A DNA stretch of 17,245 bases from Trachipleistophora hominis (taxonomy: Eukaryota > Microsporidia > Pleistophoridae), in NCBI GenBank assembly GCA_000316135.1, contig JH993854.1:112246-129490 (forward strand), in the 5' to 3' direction. Shown here in pieces: positions 1 to 7,832 of the stretch. The notes beneath the pieces were generated by a model. The model saw only the letters and a list, made by a program, of their open reading frames with translations, ran no database searches and was not told the DNA's origin. Position 1 is the first letter of the stretch; every line of letters begins with the position of its first letter. Made by a program: the position numbers and the translations under genes.

Positions 1-57
1 GTTGAAGCAAAGGTTTAACCACGAGACACGGCTGAACGTTGAAGCAAAGGTTTAACC
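1..57. repeat. 20-bp direct repeat, period 37 bp
   Basis: The 20 bases at 1-20 (starting gttgaagcaaagg) recur exactly at 38-57, separated by 17 bases. Both copies are followed by different sequence. Because the first copy begins at the window edge, this may be the last part of a longer tandem array lying to the left. No coding meaning is evident. Confidence 0.85.
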
Positions 58-533
58 GTTAAGTATCTCAAACTGCAGAACACAATCTAATACTACGTAA
101 AAACATAATCACAGAACTATAATAACGTGTTTACCGTAGATAGACCAGTGTAAAAATGAACATACACCGTTCATCACCCGTAACATTATCGTGCCTTTTC
201 TAATTACAGTCCAAATGATGAAATGATAAAATAATTTATGAATGATAAAGACAATCTTTCTAGAAAATCATTACGATACGTATACCGAAAATGAAGTGAC
301 CGCTGGTAGAAGTTTGTGGCACCTATCACGTTAGAAAGGACAATAAACGAGAAAACATTGTTTTATAAAACACATCAGGTCAATGTGTTCGTATAACACC
401 CGTTTTTTAGACGTATTTACTACTCTTCACGGTGCTTACTCGTCATCATACGGGTTAAAACGCGTTCATTTACTTCAATTTATGAATTACCACTTTCTTA
501 GTCACCGCTTGTTTGTTTGGTTCTTTGGTGATC

Positions 534-550
534 AGCACAAAATTTGTGCT
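534..550. repeat. 8+1+8 palindrome upstream of the membrane-protein gene
   Basis: The arms AGCACAAA (534-541) and TTTGTGCT (543-550) are perfect reverse complements around one central A. It lies 79 bases before the ATG at 629. It could be a binding site for a dimeric factor, or chance in AT-rich DNA, although the arms include GC pairs. Function is not shown. Confidence 0.5.
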
Positions 551-579
551 GCAATTTAATTTATCAATCCGAGTTTGAA

Positions 580-624
580 AAGGAGAGAATGTTTTGTTTT
601 TTAAGAAAAACATCCTTTCTCCTT
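580..624 (+). promoter_or_regulatory. Stem-loop immediately before the ATG at 629
   Basis: AAGGAGA (580-586) pairs with TCTCCTT (618-624), and ATGTTTT (589-595) pairs with AAAACAT (607-613). An asymmetric internal loop (2 versus 4 nt) separates the two 7-bp helices and an 11-nt loop closes the hairpin. It ends four bases before the start codon, so if transcribed it would sit in the 5' leader and could influence scanning or initiation. That role is inference. Confidence 0.5.
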
Positions 625-628
625 AACA

Positions 629-1237
629 ATGGCAGAAGCAAACACTGAAAAAGTAAAAGAGAAAGCGGCTGAAGTAAAGGACACGGTCAAGGAAAAGTCG
701 GACAAGGCCGAGATGAAAGTTAAGGAATCGGTCAAAAAGGCCGAGAAGGGCGCTGTTGGTCAGCATATTCCTACGTCGCTGGATAACTTAACATTCAAGG
801 ATATTATCAAGTGTACACTGTTTTTGAATGCCATCATGACCATCGGCCTGTATGTCATCGTGTCGGCAACACGAGTTAATATTGATTCGAAGTGGAGAGA
901 AATATTTCTTACCGCTGCAAAGTACATGATCTTAATTTTTGGTGTGGGCGGTATCGTAGTTGATGCCATATTCTTCTACGGACACCTGTTCAGTCTTTTT
1001 AAAGTATTCTTGGGGTTGAAGGCGATAAAACTGCTTGGTGTGCTCATCTTCAGTTTCTCGCAGAAGCTCGGTGCATGGTACATTATCGCCATGTCGTTTG
1101 TTTATCTGTGCTCGTGCGTGTTCATCGATATATGTTTTGTTTATTACCTTGCTATCTTTCAAGAGAGGCTGGAAAGCGGTGATTACGACGAGAATGGAAT
1201 GCCTAAGAAGAAGCAGGAGGGAGAGGAACAGGTATAA
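629..1237 (+). CDS. Hypothetical four-TM membrane protein with LEA-like 11-mer repeat N-terminus
   Basis: The product is 202 aa and I do not recognise a named family. Residues 7-39 are three in-phase 11-residue repeats with the pattern x-x-V-K-E-(K/S), made almost only of K, E, D, A and V. This is the periodicity of LEA group 3 proteins, synucleins and perilipin-type amphipathic helices. Four hydrophobic segments follow at about 60-80, 93-115, 117-142 and 149-177, then a charged tail ending EGEEQV. There is no signal peptide, so the N- and C-termini are probably both cytosolic. By analogy, the repeat helix may lie on a lipid surface and the rest span a membrane. The ATG is the first in frame and is followed at once by the repeat. 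Codons contain more GC than the flanks, supporting a real gene. A lineage-specific microsporidian protein is the simplest reading. Confidence 0.8.
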   Translation: MAEANTEKVKEKAAEVKDTVKEKSDKAEMKVKESVKKAEKGAVGQHIPTSLDNLTFKDIIKCTLFLNAIMTIGLYVIVSATRVNIDSKWREIFLTAAKYMILIFGVGGIVVDAIFFYGHLFSLFKVFLGLKAIKLLGVLIFSFSQKLGAWYIIAMSFVYLCSCVFIDICFVYYLAIFQERLESGDYDENGMPKKKQEGEEQV

Positions 1238-1269
1238 TCAAGATAATAAGTTTATTTGGCTCTAGATTG

Positions 1270-1275
1270 AATAAA
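1270..1275 (+). terminator. AATAAA polyadenylation-type signal after the membrane-protein gene
   Basis: AATAAA lies 33 bases after the stop codon at 1237, a plausible distance for 3'-end formation. The motif is common by chance in DNA this AT-rich, so support is positional only. Confidence 0.4.
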
Positions 1276-1840
1276 AAAGTTATTATAATACACCAAATGG
1301 TTTATCTTACACGTATTAACTTGTGTTAGTTACACATGCTAATATTGAAGCATCGTTGGTTAATGTTGCACCACGGCTGTTAATTTGTATTACATTTTTA
1401 TATTAACTTGTGTTACATTCAGAGAAAGTGATTCATGTCCACGTTCGCATACACCAAAAAAGGATCGTAATTTGTAAAAAATAAAATGAACAATAGTTGT
1501 TAGAATTATCATCAATACTTTTAATAACAGTGTTTTATGAATTGTTTAGAAAGATTGGCTCATCAATCAATAAGTATTTATAGTAACTGTTATTACAATA
1601 AATGGATTGTAGAGTAAGATAAAAATTAGTAACGTAAACTGTTAGAAGCGTCTTTATATATGCTTTAAGGTAGTTAAAGACATTTTAACAAGCGTAAACA
1701 GTAATGCTCTAACTCAATACATTCCTTAATGCTGATAGGAGAATTATAAATTACATTATAATCTTACACGCACGAGTTACTCCATTTACCATTATAAAAG
1801 ACTTAAATGCTGGGCCTTTTTCGGCATATAGAAAAGTATT

Positions 1841-1964
1841 TGTAGAGTAAGAGGTCGTTTTCTGAAGGAACACATTTAATTAATTGAATGTTCTGCCCAA
1901 CACCTATCTAATATGCTCTTCCTAGTGCGTTAGCACCTACTATGACCTGTGTAGAGTAAGAGGT
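1841..1964 (+). repeat. Two copies of TGTAGAGTAAGAGGT, 109 bp apart
   Basis: The 15-base word occurs exactly at 1841-1855 and 1950-1964. A 12-base version TGTAGAGTAAGA lies at 1608-1619. The word has about 40% GC in DNA of much lower GC, so three copies within 360 bases are unlikely to be pure composition. No function is known to me. Confidence 0.55.
1874..1905 (-). repeat. Possible diverged third copy of the 37-bp dispersed repeat, reverse orientation
   Basis: Read on the minus strand, this begins AGGTGTTGGG and ends ATTAATTAAAT, as does the copy at 9011-9047, with similar spacing. The middle ten bases do not match directly but resemble the reverse complement of the other copy's middle. Homology is uncertain. 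Confidence 0.3.
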
Positions 1965-3864
1965 AATGAAAAATAAGCGAAACTCTTTAAGTAAAACAAG
2001 AATATCTGTGCTTGTTTAGGTGGTGTGTACGAAATAAATAATTAAAATAACTCTTAGTTGAAAAAAGAAAATATTGATCGTTGTTAGTATAGAATGCTAA
2101 AATAAACAACTTTATAATGGCCGAGTTAATATAAAATATAAGGTAAATACATACTAAACGTATCAATGACACTAACATATGGATACATAAGTCGTTCTAA
2201 GTTAATATAAGTTAACGTGTGTTATTTATTACAAATTTAATTTATTTGATTTAGTTCTTTATTGTTGTTATTCATCATCACTTATTACCACTTCTATCGT
2301 TTGTTCACGCGAAAAAATACGAAGATAGTAAATTTTGATGATTTATTACGAAATGCTGCGCTAAAAAAAGTAATTTGACAACGTTCATAACCTAATACGA
2401 ACTAATAACTCACCTTCAAGATCATTCAATTGTATTATAAGACAAATAGACTTTTTGAGTGCTTTATTCGTTAATTTCTAATTTATTTTGACAACAGACC
2501 AACGATGCACTGAAAATCATAAAATTTCCTCCTTTGTTGTGTCGTGATCTGAAATGATCGATTCTATCAACTCCTTTAGAGAATCTTACGATTAGAATGG
2601 TTTTATGATCATTACCACAATCTGACAATAAGGAGTATCTCTCAGCAATGTTCCGATTCAACTAACAGTACTTTTTTATTTTAAAAAATATTATAAATTT
2701 AATATTCTGTTTGATAGATTTATTTTTATCACGATTACATGTTGTTTGCTTTCACAGGCTGTTTCTCGTAATTTACGCTTTCTGATGATCTATAATACTA
2801 ATTTTTGTTAAAGACCTGCTTTTGATATCAAATGACAAAAGGCTATTGAGAGTGTTCGTATAAAATGAATATCAACATTTAAACCTTAAATTTAACTTAG
2901 ACCATATCGATCACATCTTTTTTACTTTGTACGACTAATAATTCACTTTCTCCTCAAATAAGCGAATTAACGTGTAACTTGCCCTGACGTTAATATCAAG
3001 ATGACAGTCTTTCTTTTGTTGATATTTAACAATGACTTTTATTAAAACTTTGTTATTCCATCCAGTATTTTTGATTTGTCCACACAACTATCATATTTGA
3101 TCCTACACATATAAGCCGTACATGATAGAAAATATTACACAATTAGTCAAGAGTTCGTAACATAAATGGATAGAGTAAAGTATTCAACGGTAAAAGTATG
3201 TACTATAGTGCAAATATACATTCGATCTAATCCTTGATGGTTAATACAAATATGGTGCTGTGTATTTTTTATGAAAATTCGTTTGATTAATATTTATACT
3301 TCTTACGTAATACCATGGTATAATTATAGATTCATTTGTATTGTCTACGTATTATTCAGTAATTTTTAGATCATAGGTGAAAAAAGTCGATCACGTATTA
3401 CAGCGATTGGTATTGACTGCTATTATTACAATAACACTTGAATATAACAATCAAGTCATTTTCGTGAAGAGTTAAAAAAGAAGTTATATTGGGGATATTT
3501 TAAAGTTTTTAATTTGAAGCGTTTCAAATTTCATAAAAATTTATTTTGGAGTTTCTTAACGCTTTATCTATTGTAAGACTTGTCTGTCATAAGTGGTCAA
3601 TCTTTAATTAATATAAAACATCTATTATCATACATTGCAATGTAGTTTATACGTATACTTACGATGTTGTTATATCAATTTTATGCTGTTATTTTGATGT
3701 ATTTCCTTATAAATCTTACACTATTATGTGTATGAAACGGAAATTTAAATTAGCATGCCTACGGTAGAAGTTGTTTTTAATTTGAGTCGAACATTTTCCT
3801 GTCATTCGTATTTCTCATCAGGAGGTTAAAAAATTAATTTTTGACTGATGATGAGCATTTTCAT

Positions 3865-3920
3865 TTAACATTATTTACTAAACATTATTCATTAAACATT
3901 ATTCACTAAACATTAATTAC
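3865..3920 (+). repeat. Four tandem copies of a 14-bp unit (TAAACATTATTCAT)
   Basis: Units at 3865-3878, 3879-3892, 3893-3906 and 3907-3920 differ by one to three bases. A short minisatellite; 14 bp is not a multiple of three, so it does not encode a peptide repeat. Confidence 0.85.
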
Positions 3921-3984
3921 AAATGACTGTTGAGTGAGTTAAAGAACCTAGAAATTGAATAACATCATGAAACTTAAAAAAAGG

Positions 3985-4055
3985 TGAAATAATACTTATT
4001 GAATTTTTCGCAAAAAGACCAATTAACTTGCAAGTTCTCTTTTTATTATGAAGAA
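3985..4055 (+). repeat. Diverged duplicated block, copy A
   Basis: It starts TGAAATAATA and contains GACCAATTA plus the perfect 12-base palindrome AACTTGCAAGTT (4025-4036), followed by a T-rich run and ATTATGA. The same order of motifs occurs at 4778-4855. By eye roughly four fifths of positions match over the core 50 bases. Palindromes centred on ATTAATT lie 150-180 bases upstream of both, so the duplication may be longer. Confidence 0.5.
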
Positions 4056-4484
4056 TTTTAATAAATAGCATAAATATTGCAAAGATCTAGTGAATGGCTA
4101 GAATTTAGTTCAATCTTATAAAAATATTGATCTTTTTTATAATATAAGAAGTTAAAAAGAATTACGAACATTTTATTTTTGTTCTGCACAAAAAAATAGT
4201 TAAAGATGTGTTTGCTCCTTCTAATCTGCATGTCAGAAAAGATATCAAATGTAACCATTTATCATTTATTAGTTATTTAACACGGTAACAGGGTCGTACT
4301 TTTATAAAATCGTTTATTATTATATGACAATTACTCTTTAAGGAAATAAACCTTTCATTCGGGTAATTAGTGCTTGTAAAGGAGAAAGAATTGTATACGC
4401 GCATTCATTTAACTGTCATTTGTTCTATGTCTATTTCGTATATGTTGTTGATAAATCATTTTTTCGTTAAAAACATGTTTTTCA

Positions 4485-4521
4485 TTAGGTGTTTGGTGAA
4501 TGTTGAATTATTAATTAAATA
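4485..4521 (+). repeat. 37-bp dispersed repeat, copy 1
   Basis: It matches 9011-9047 at 36 of 37 positions; only the tenth base differs. Flanking bases diverge at once on both sides. In one frame both copies read RC(L/W)VNVELLIKY, but neither lies in a convincing gene. It may be a fragment of an old mobile element. Confidence 0.75.
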
Positions 4522-4533
4522 CCAGCTGTGCTG

Positions 4534-4555
4534 TTCTGTTTATAATAAAACAGAA
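4534..4555. repeat. Hairpin 13 bp after dispersed-repeat copy 1
   Basis: TTCTGTTT (4534-4541) and AAACAGAA (4548-4555) are perfect 8-bp arms around a 6-nt loop. The second dispersed-repeat copy also has a hairpin shortly downstream, though of unrelated sequence. Confidence 0.5.
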
Positions 4556-4777
4556 GATTTGTATTAGTGTTTATTTGGCGTATAATTTCTCAACAGTCCC
4601 AAATTTAATCATTTTTATTAATTTCTTGTTGATCAATATTTTTCGATAGAGTAGAAAATTAATTTTCTGCTGGTCTCATGATTTATCTAAATCATATTGT
4701 TGGTACATGACCACCGAATTAATTTCAGAAGATGGAAACTTCATAACAACATGTAACTATCAATAGTAATAGAAACA

Positions 4778-4855
4778 TGAAATAATATTTTTTGAATTTT
4801 TTCTCGAACTGACCAATCAGCTTGCAAGTTGTTTTTTTATTATTATGATCTTTTT
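4778..4855 (+). repeat. Diverged duplicated block, copy B
   Basis: Partner of 3985-4055: TGAAATAATATTTTTTG, then GACCAATCAGCTTGCAAGTT (4811-4830), then a T run and ATTATGA. The distance between the copies is about 790 bp in the same orientation. No reading frame is conserved between them. Confidence 0.5.
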
Positions 4856-5201
4856 ATTACGATGATGATGTTTCTTCCGAAAGAAAAAACGCATGTTCTT
4901 CATTCATCACACCAACTTATACACACATTGATAACGCTTAGTATTTCGCTTTCTTTAGGTAAGAACAAAAAGTTTTGAGCAATAATATAGAGCCGATGAC
5001 AATGATCAAACTCAGCGGAACAAAGGTGTGGGTGGTAATGTGATTAAAAAGTAATAATTAAACATACTTTTTTAAAATCATAGGCAATAACGTATAAAGG
5101 CTATTTTTTTCTCTTTATGATTACGCATACATCAAAAGAGACCGTGATTGCCCAATTTATCGCTAATCAGCATCTAAATAGCAGAATTAATGTGTATGTT
5201 A

Positions 5202-5207
5202 TTTATT
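5202..5207 (-). terminator. AATAAA-type signal downstream of the Sel1-repeat gene
   Basis: On the minus strand AATAAA occurs 87 bases past the stop codon at 5294. Only the position supports a role in 3'-end formation. Confidence 0.25.
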
Positions 5208-5293
5208 GAGATCATGTCTCAGACATGGCTGCAGCAAAAAAAAGAAATATAAAAATAATTTAGAAAAATGGCACATGATGAGGTCTATCGGCA

Positions 5294-6463
5294 CTAACAT
5301 GGCAAAAACCACCATCGTTTCTTCCTCGTCGTGTTCATGTACACGTCATTAGAAAGCTGCTCAATTTTATACTTTGCATTTTTGTTCCCGAACAGGCCAG
5401 AGATCGAATACCACCAGAGAGCGTGTGCCGGATCCTTCCTTATTCCTATACCCTTCTCTATGTATCCGCCTAAGCTATACGCTGCCCCGGCATGCCCGCC
5501 CACGGCCGCTTTTAACGTCCATTGGTATGCTTCCTCATAGTTTACATCCAAGACCCTGTCAATACCGGTTATGTAAAACGTTGACAGCGCCATCTGTGCA
5601 TCAACCTGTCCCAGGTCGGCAGCCTTCTTGTACCACCAAAGAGCCTCTTTCCAACTCTTTGACCGGTTTAATTCTCCGAACTCGTAACTCCTGCCCAGCC
5701 TGTAGCAACAGTTCGGACAGCCGAGGGATGCGCCACGCACGTACGTCTTATATGCATATTGAAGGTCCTTGTGTATCTCTAATGTGGTATTTCCGGTCTC
5801 ATATATTCTTCCTAGATCGAAATAAGGATGTGGATATTCTGAACTGGCATTGACCATCGCAAGCTTGATGTAGTGAAAGCCGGTGCGGCAGTCGCGTACG
5901 TCTTCATCCTCACTATAGTACAAAATCATTCCATAAGCATGCATTCCCTCTGATAGGCCCATTTTGGCAGCGCATCTGTAGTACGCGAACGCTTTTGTAA
6001 GCGACCGTCTTGCGTGCACGCCCTTCTCAAAGAGCACTGCGAGTCTAAAGGCCCCCATCCCGTGGTTTTTTTTGAGAGCACAGATGTAATTTTCGTATGC
6101 TTTCTTGTAATTTATCTCCAGACCAAAAGCACCGATTTCATAGGCTATTCCCATGTATGCATACGCAAGTCCGAGTTCTTTTTCGGGTGTATTGTTCTTT
6201 GCGTATCCCTTCAACACACTTTTCAGAACCTCTAAACACGCTTTTTCCATCTCGTTCGGCTCGCTCTTTTTACTATTCTTTCCGGCCGTCAAGGCGGGAT
6301 CGGATATGCCCATAACATGGCACAGGTTCTCGCGATTGTCCTCTATTTTTCTCAGTATCTTGTAAATAAATTTCAGCTTGGCCATCATATTATTGCTCTT
6401 GAACGCCCGCTCATAGTCGGTTAGGTTCTTTTTAACGACCAAGGAAGATATTTGCTTCTCCAT
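5294..6463 (-). CDS. Sel1-repeat protein, probable chitin synthase regulator (Skt5/Chs4-like)
   Basis: The 389-aa product has about seven tandem Sel1-like TPR repeats from residue 100 to 360 (roughly 100-132, 137-170, 172-208, 211-248, 251-286, 288-324, 325-360). They show the typical A-x-x-L-G, Y-x-x-G and KA-x-x-WY-x-KAA-x-x-G signatures, for example EALWWYKKAADLGQ. Such repeats form alpha-solenoid scaffolds. In fungi the closest organisation is Skt5/Chs4, which activates chitin synthase; microsporidia need chitin for the spore wall. That role is inferred from architecture. Residues 1-98 are helical without clear repeats. The protein ends RKKRWWFLPC: a basic-aromatic tail with a terminal cysteine but no CaaX box, unlike the prenylated yeast Skt5. 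The ATG is preceded by a TATA-like box 33 nt upstream. Other Sel1 proteins (Hrd3/SEL1L) are less likely because there is no signal peptide or membrane segment. Confidence 0.85.
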   Translation of the reverse strand: MEKQISSLVVKKNLTDYERAFKSNNMMAKLKFIYKILRKIEDNRENLCHVMGISDPALTAGKNSKKSEPNEMEKACLEVLKSVLKGYAKNNTPEKELGLAYAYMGIAYEIGAFGLEINYKKAYENYICALKKNHGMGAFRLAVLFEKGVHARRSLTKAFAYYRCAAKMGLSEGMHAYGMILYYSEDEDVRDCRTGFHYIKLAMVNASSEYPHPYFDLGRIYETGNTTLEIHKDLQYAYKTYVRGASLGCPNCCYRLGRSYEFGELNRSKSWKEALWWYKKAADLGQVDAQMALSTFYITGIDRVLDVNYEEAYQWTLKAAVGGHAGAAYSLGGYIEKGIGIRKDPAHALWWYSISGLFGNKNAKYKIEQLSNDVYMNTTRKKRWWFLPC

Positions 6464-6495
6464 TAAAGCAATGGATAGTACGAGAGAGAATCGGA

Positions 6496-6506
6496 TTTAT
6501 ATTGTT
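6496..6506 (-). promoter_or_regulatory. TATA-like box AACAATATAAA of the Sel1-repeat gene
   Basis: On the minus strand this 11-mer lies 33 nt before the ATG. The identical 11-mer occurs 22 nt before the aldolase ATG at 11245-11255. The core TATAAA and the position fit a TATA box with a very short 5' leader. Confidence 0.5.
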
Positions 6507-6615
6507 TTGGCGTCGACGAATCAAAACACGGAAAGAATGGGAATAATCAATAAAATAGTGATCTCCTTTTTACTTGCCCAATTAGATAGTTGAAAGCGGA
6601 TAAGGAAAAATTATC

Positions 6616-6909
6616 ATGTGGCCAGAAGTAATGAATAGTATGAATATTATAGGCTACGTCGTAGTACTGGGGTATGAACTGATCTAAAACGTGAGTATAA
6701 ATTGTCATCCTTTAAACGTAATTTTTGTGCTTGTAGGATCCAAAATATCCTCAGCTTTCAAAGGTTGGGTAGAAAGGCAACAGAACAGCTTAAGAGTAAT
6801 AAAATTATCACAAGCTGAGTGCAAAAAATTAATTGGCACAGGTTATCAAAACAATGGTTTTGAATGCATCAACCATGTACAGCATTCGTTAGGTGTGTGC
6901 GTCCGTTAA
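6616..6909 (+). pseudogene. Possible broken ORF with one in-frame stop
   Basis: An ATG at 6616 opens a frame of 23 codons (MWPEVMNSMNIIGYVVVL...) ending at TAA 6685-6687. The same frame then continues for 73 codons without a stop to TAA 6907-6909, including the segment KGWVERQQNSLRVIKLSQ. The stretch is visibly richer in GC than its surroundings. The downstream half has no ATG start. I do not recognise the protein. It may be a decayed gene or mobile-element remnant, or just a fortuitous open frame. Confidence 0.3.
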
Positions 6910-7039
6910 AATAAGTCACATATCGACAGCTGCCGGAAACATGCAGTGACGTAATACAGTCGTTCAACGATTGGCGATAAGTACTGATTGCTGTTCTCTA
7001 TTAATCGGGTAAAACCAAAGATTAATTGATTTTTAATAG

Positions 7040-7232
7040 GATTAGTATTTTGTAAGATTAGTATTTTGTATAATTAATCTTTTAGAATCAATCCTTCATA
7101 GTTTATCCTTTAGAATCAATCCTTTATAATTAATATCTCATATAATCCTACTCAACAAGATAATCCTACTCAACAAGATAATCCTACTCCACAAGATAAT
7201 CCTACTCAACAAGATAATCTTACTCAACAAGA
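7040..7232 (+). repeat. Compound minisatellite with 16-, 28- and 18-bp units
   Basis: Three repeat types follow one another: two 16-bp units (GATTAGTATTTTGTAA, 7040-7055 and 7056-7071), two roughly 28-bp units starting TTTAGAATCAATCCTT (7081-7108 and 7109-7137), then five 18-bp units TAATCCTACTCAACAAGA (7143-7160, 7161-7178, 7179-7196, 7197-7214, 7215-7232) with only two base differences. The 18-bp unit is a multiple of three and in one frame reads NPTQQD repeated, but that frame has no ATG and a stop just upstream. Confidence 0.9.
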
Positions 7233-7803
7233 TAATCCTTTAATAAATTTAACATCATAAAAATACGCTCCTTTGTCAAGTTGACAGATTAAAGATCGAA
7301 TGATGAAATACTTTTCTACTCATTAATACAATAGAAGATATTTAACAAAACGTATATACTTAGAATCAGCCAATTAAAGCTGCAAGTATATTTACCTCCT
7401 TTTTACTACTATTCATTGTTTAATCACTCTCTATAGTTCCAATAAAATGGTAGGTCATGTCAAAATAAATTAAATGTCTGTGGCCAAGTATAATAAAACA
7501 GCAAATAAGACTGGTTATCCCCATTTTATCTGTTCATATCATAAACAATTTATTTTAAATACAAAGAATTTAATTGGTGGTTAAAGATGTATTGAATGCC
7601 ATTTTTTTATATCAATACGAAAGCAAAAAAACATGGCTAGATCACTCATATCAAGTGATGGATTGATCAATAGAGCAATACGATGTCGTAGGTAGATGGG
7701 CACTCCACTCATCTACAGTCTGTGAACACGTATCTTTTAGCTCAGATAAACATAAAATGTTAGCATATGATATAAATCATTTGAGGTGCGAGAAGAGAAA
7801 TTA

Positions 7804-7832
7804 CTGTAACATAAGAATGTTACAGCTGTAAC
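7804..7832. repeat. Triple inverted-repeat cluster
   Basis: CTGTAACAT (7804-7812) and ATGTTACAG (7817-7825) are perfect 9-bp arms with a 4-nt loop. The second arm is also the left half of the 14-base palindrome GTTACAGCTGTAAC (7819-7832). Two alternative hairpins can therefore form. Function unknown; about 390 bases before FCF1. Confidence 0.6.

Larger units (their letters stand above)
1..628. other. AT-rich intergenic region left of the membrane-protein gene
   Basis: No ORF with an ATG start and recognisable product was found on either strand. The stretch holds the edge repeat (1-57), small inverted repeats such as ATGAAC/GTTCAT around 155-173, a 17-base palindrome (534-550) and a larger hairpin at the end. 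It presumably contains the promoter of the gene starting at 629. No CCCC start motif or clear TATA box like those of the other genes is visible here. Confidence 0.6.
1238..5293. other. 4-kb AT-rich intergenic region
   Basis: No gene can be supported. Open frames here are short, low in complexity, rich in F/I/K/N/Y, or lack an ATG. Contents seen: a 15-base repeat TATTAACTTGTGTTA at 1314-1328 and 1401-1415, three copies of TGTAGAGTAAGA, a 4x14-bp tandem repeat, a diverged duplicated block (3985-4055 and 4778-4855), a 37-bp dispersed repeat (4485-4521), the perfect palindrome AGAAAATTAATTTTCT (4653-4668) and ATACCATGGTAT near 3310. No tRNA B-box was found. Confidence 0.6.

Noticed and set aside
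932..1162. 76-codon minus-strand frame inside the membrane-protein gene
   Set aside because: Antisense shadow of the plus-strand gene, whose repeat and hydrophobic segments give it far stronger support.
1987..2178. 63-codon minus-strand frame with a hydrophobic N-terminus
   Set aside because: It has an ATG but is composed almost only of AT-rich codons (I, L, F, Y, N), as expected for random frames in this spacer. No start motif precedes it.
2464..2661. 65-codon minus-strand open frame with fairly protein-like composition
   Set aside because: The first codon is TTG with a TAG directly before it; the only internal ATG leaves a fragment of under 20 residues. No family recognised.
4058..4258. 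66-codon minus-strand frame with an ATG
   Set aside because: Low-complexity F/I/K/N/Y composition, no homology recognised, and it overlaps the duplicated block A, which has no frame in copy B.
4370..4567. 65-codon plus-strand open frame
   Set aside because: It begins with GTG, not ATG, is AT-driven in composition and matches nothing I recognise. Only the 37-bp repeat inside it is worth keeping.
5374..5853. 159-codon plus-strand frame opposite the Sel1-repeat gene
   Set aside because: It is the antisense shadow of a well-supported gene and its peptide has no domain; the open length follows from codon bias on the other strand.
6691..6736. GTGAGT...TTGTAG as a possible short intron
   Set aside because: An in-frame TAA already lies before the donor (6685-6687), so splicing here would not rescue the interrupted ORF at 6616, and no branch-point context is convincing.
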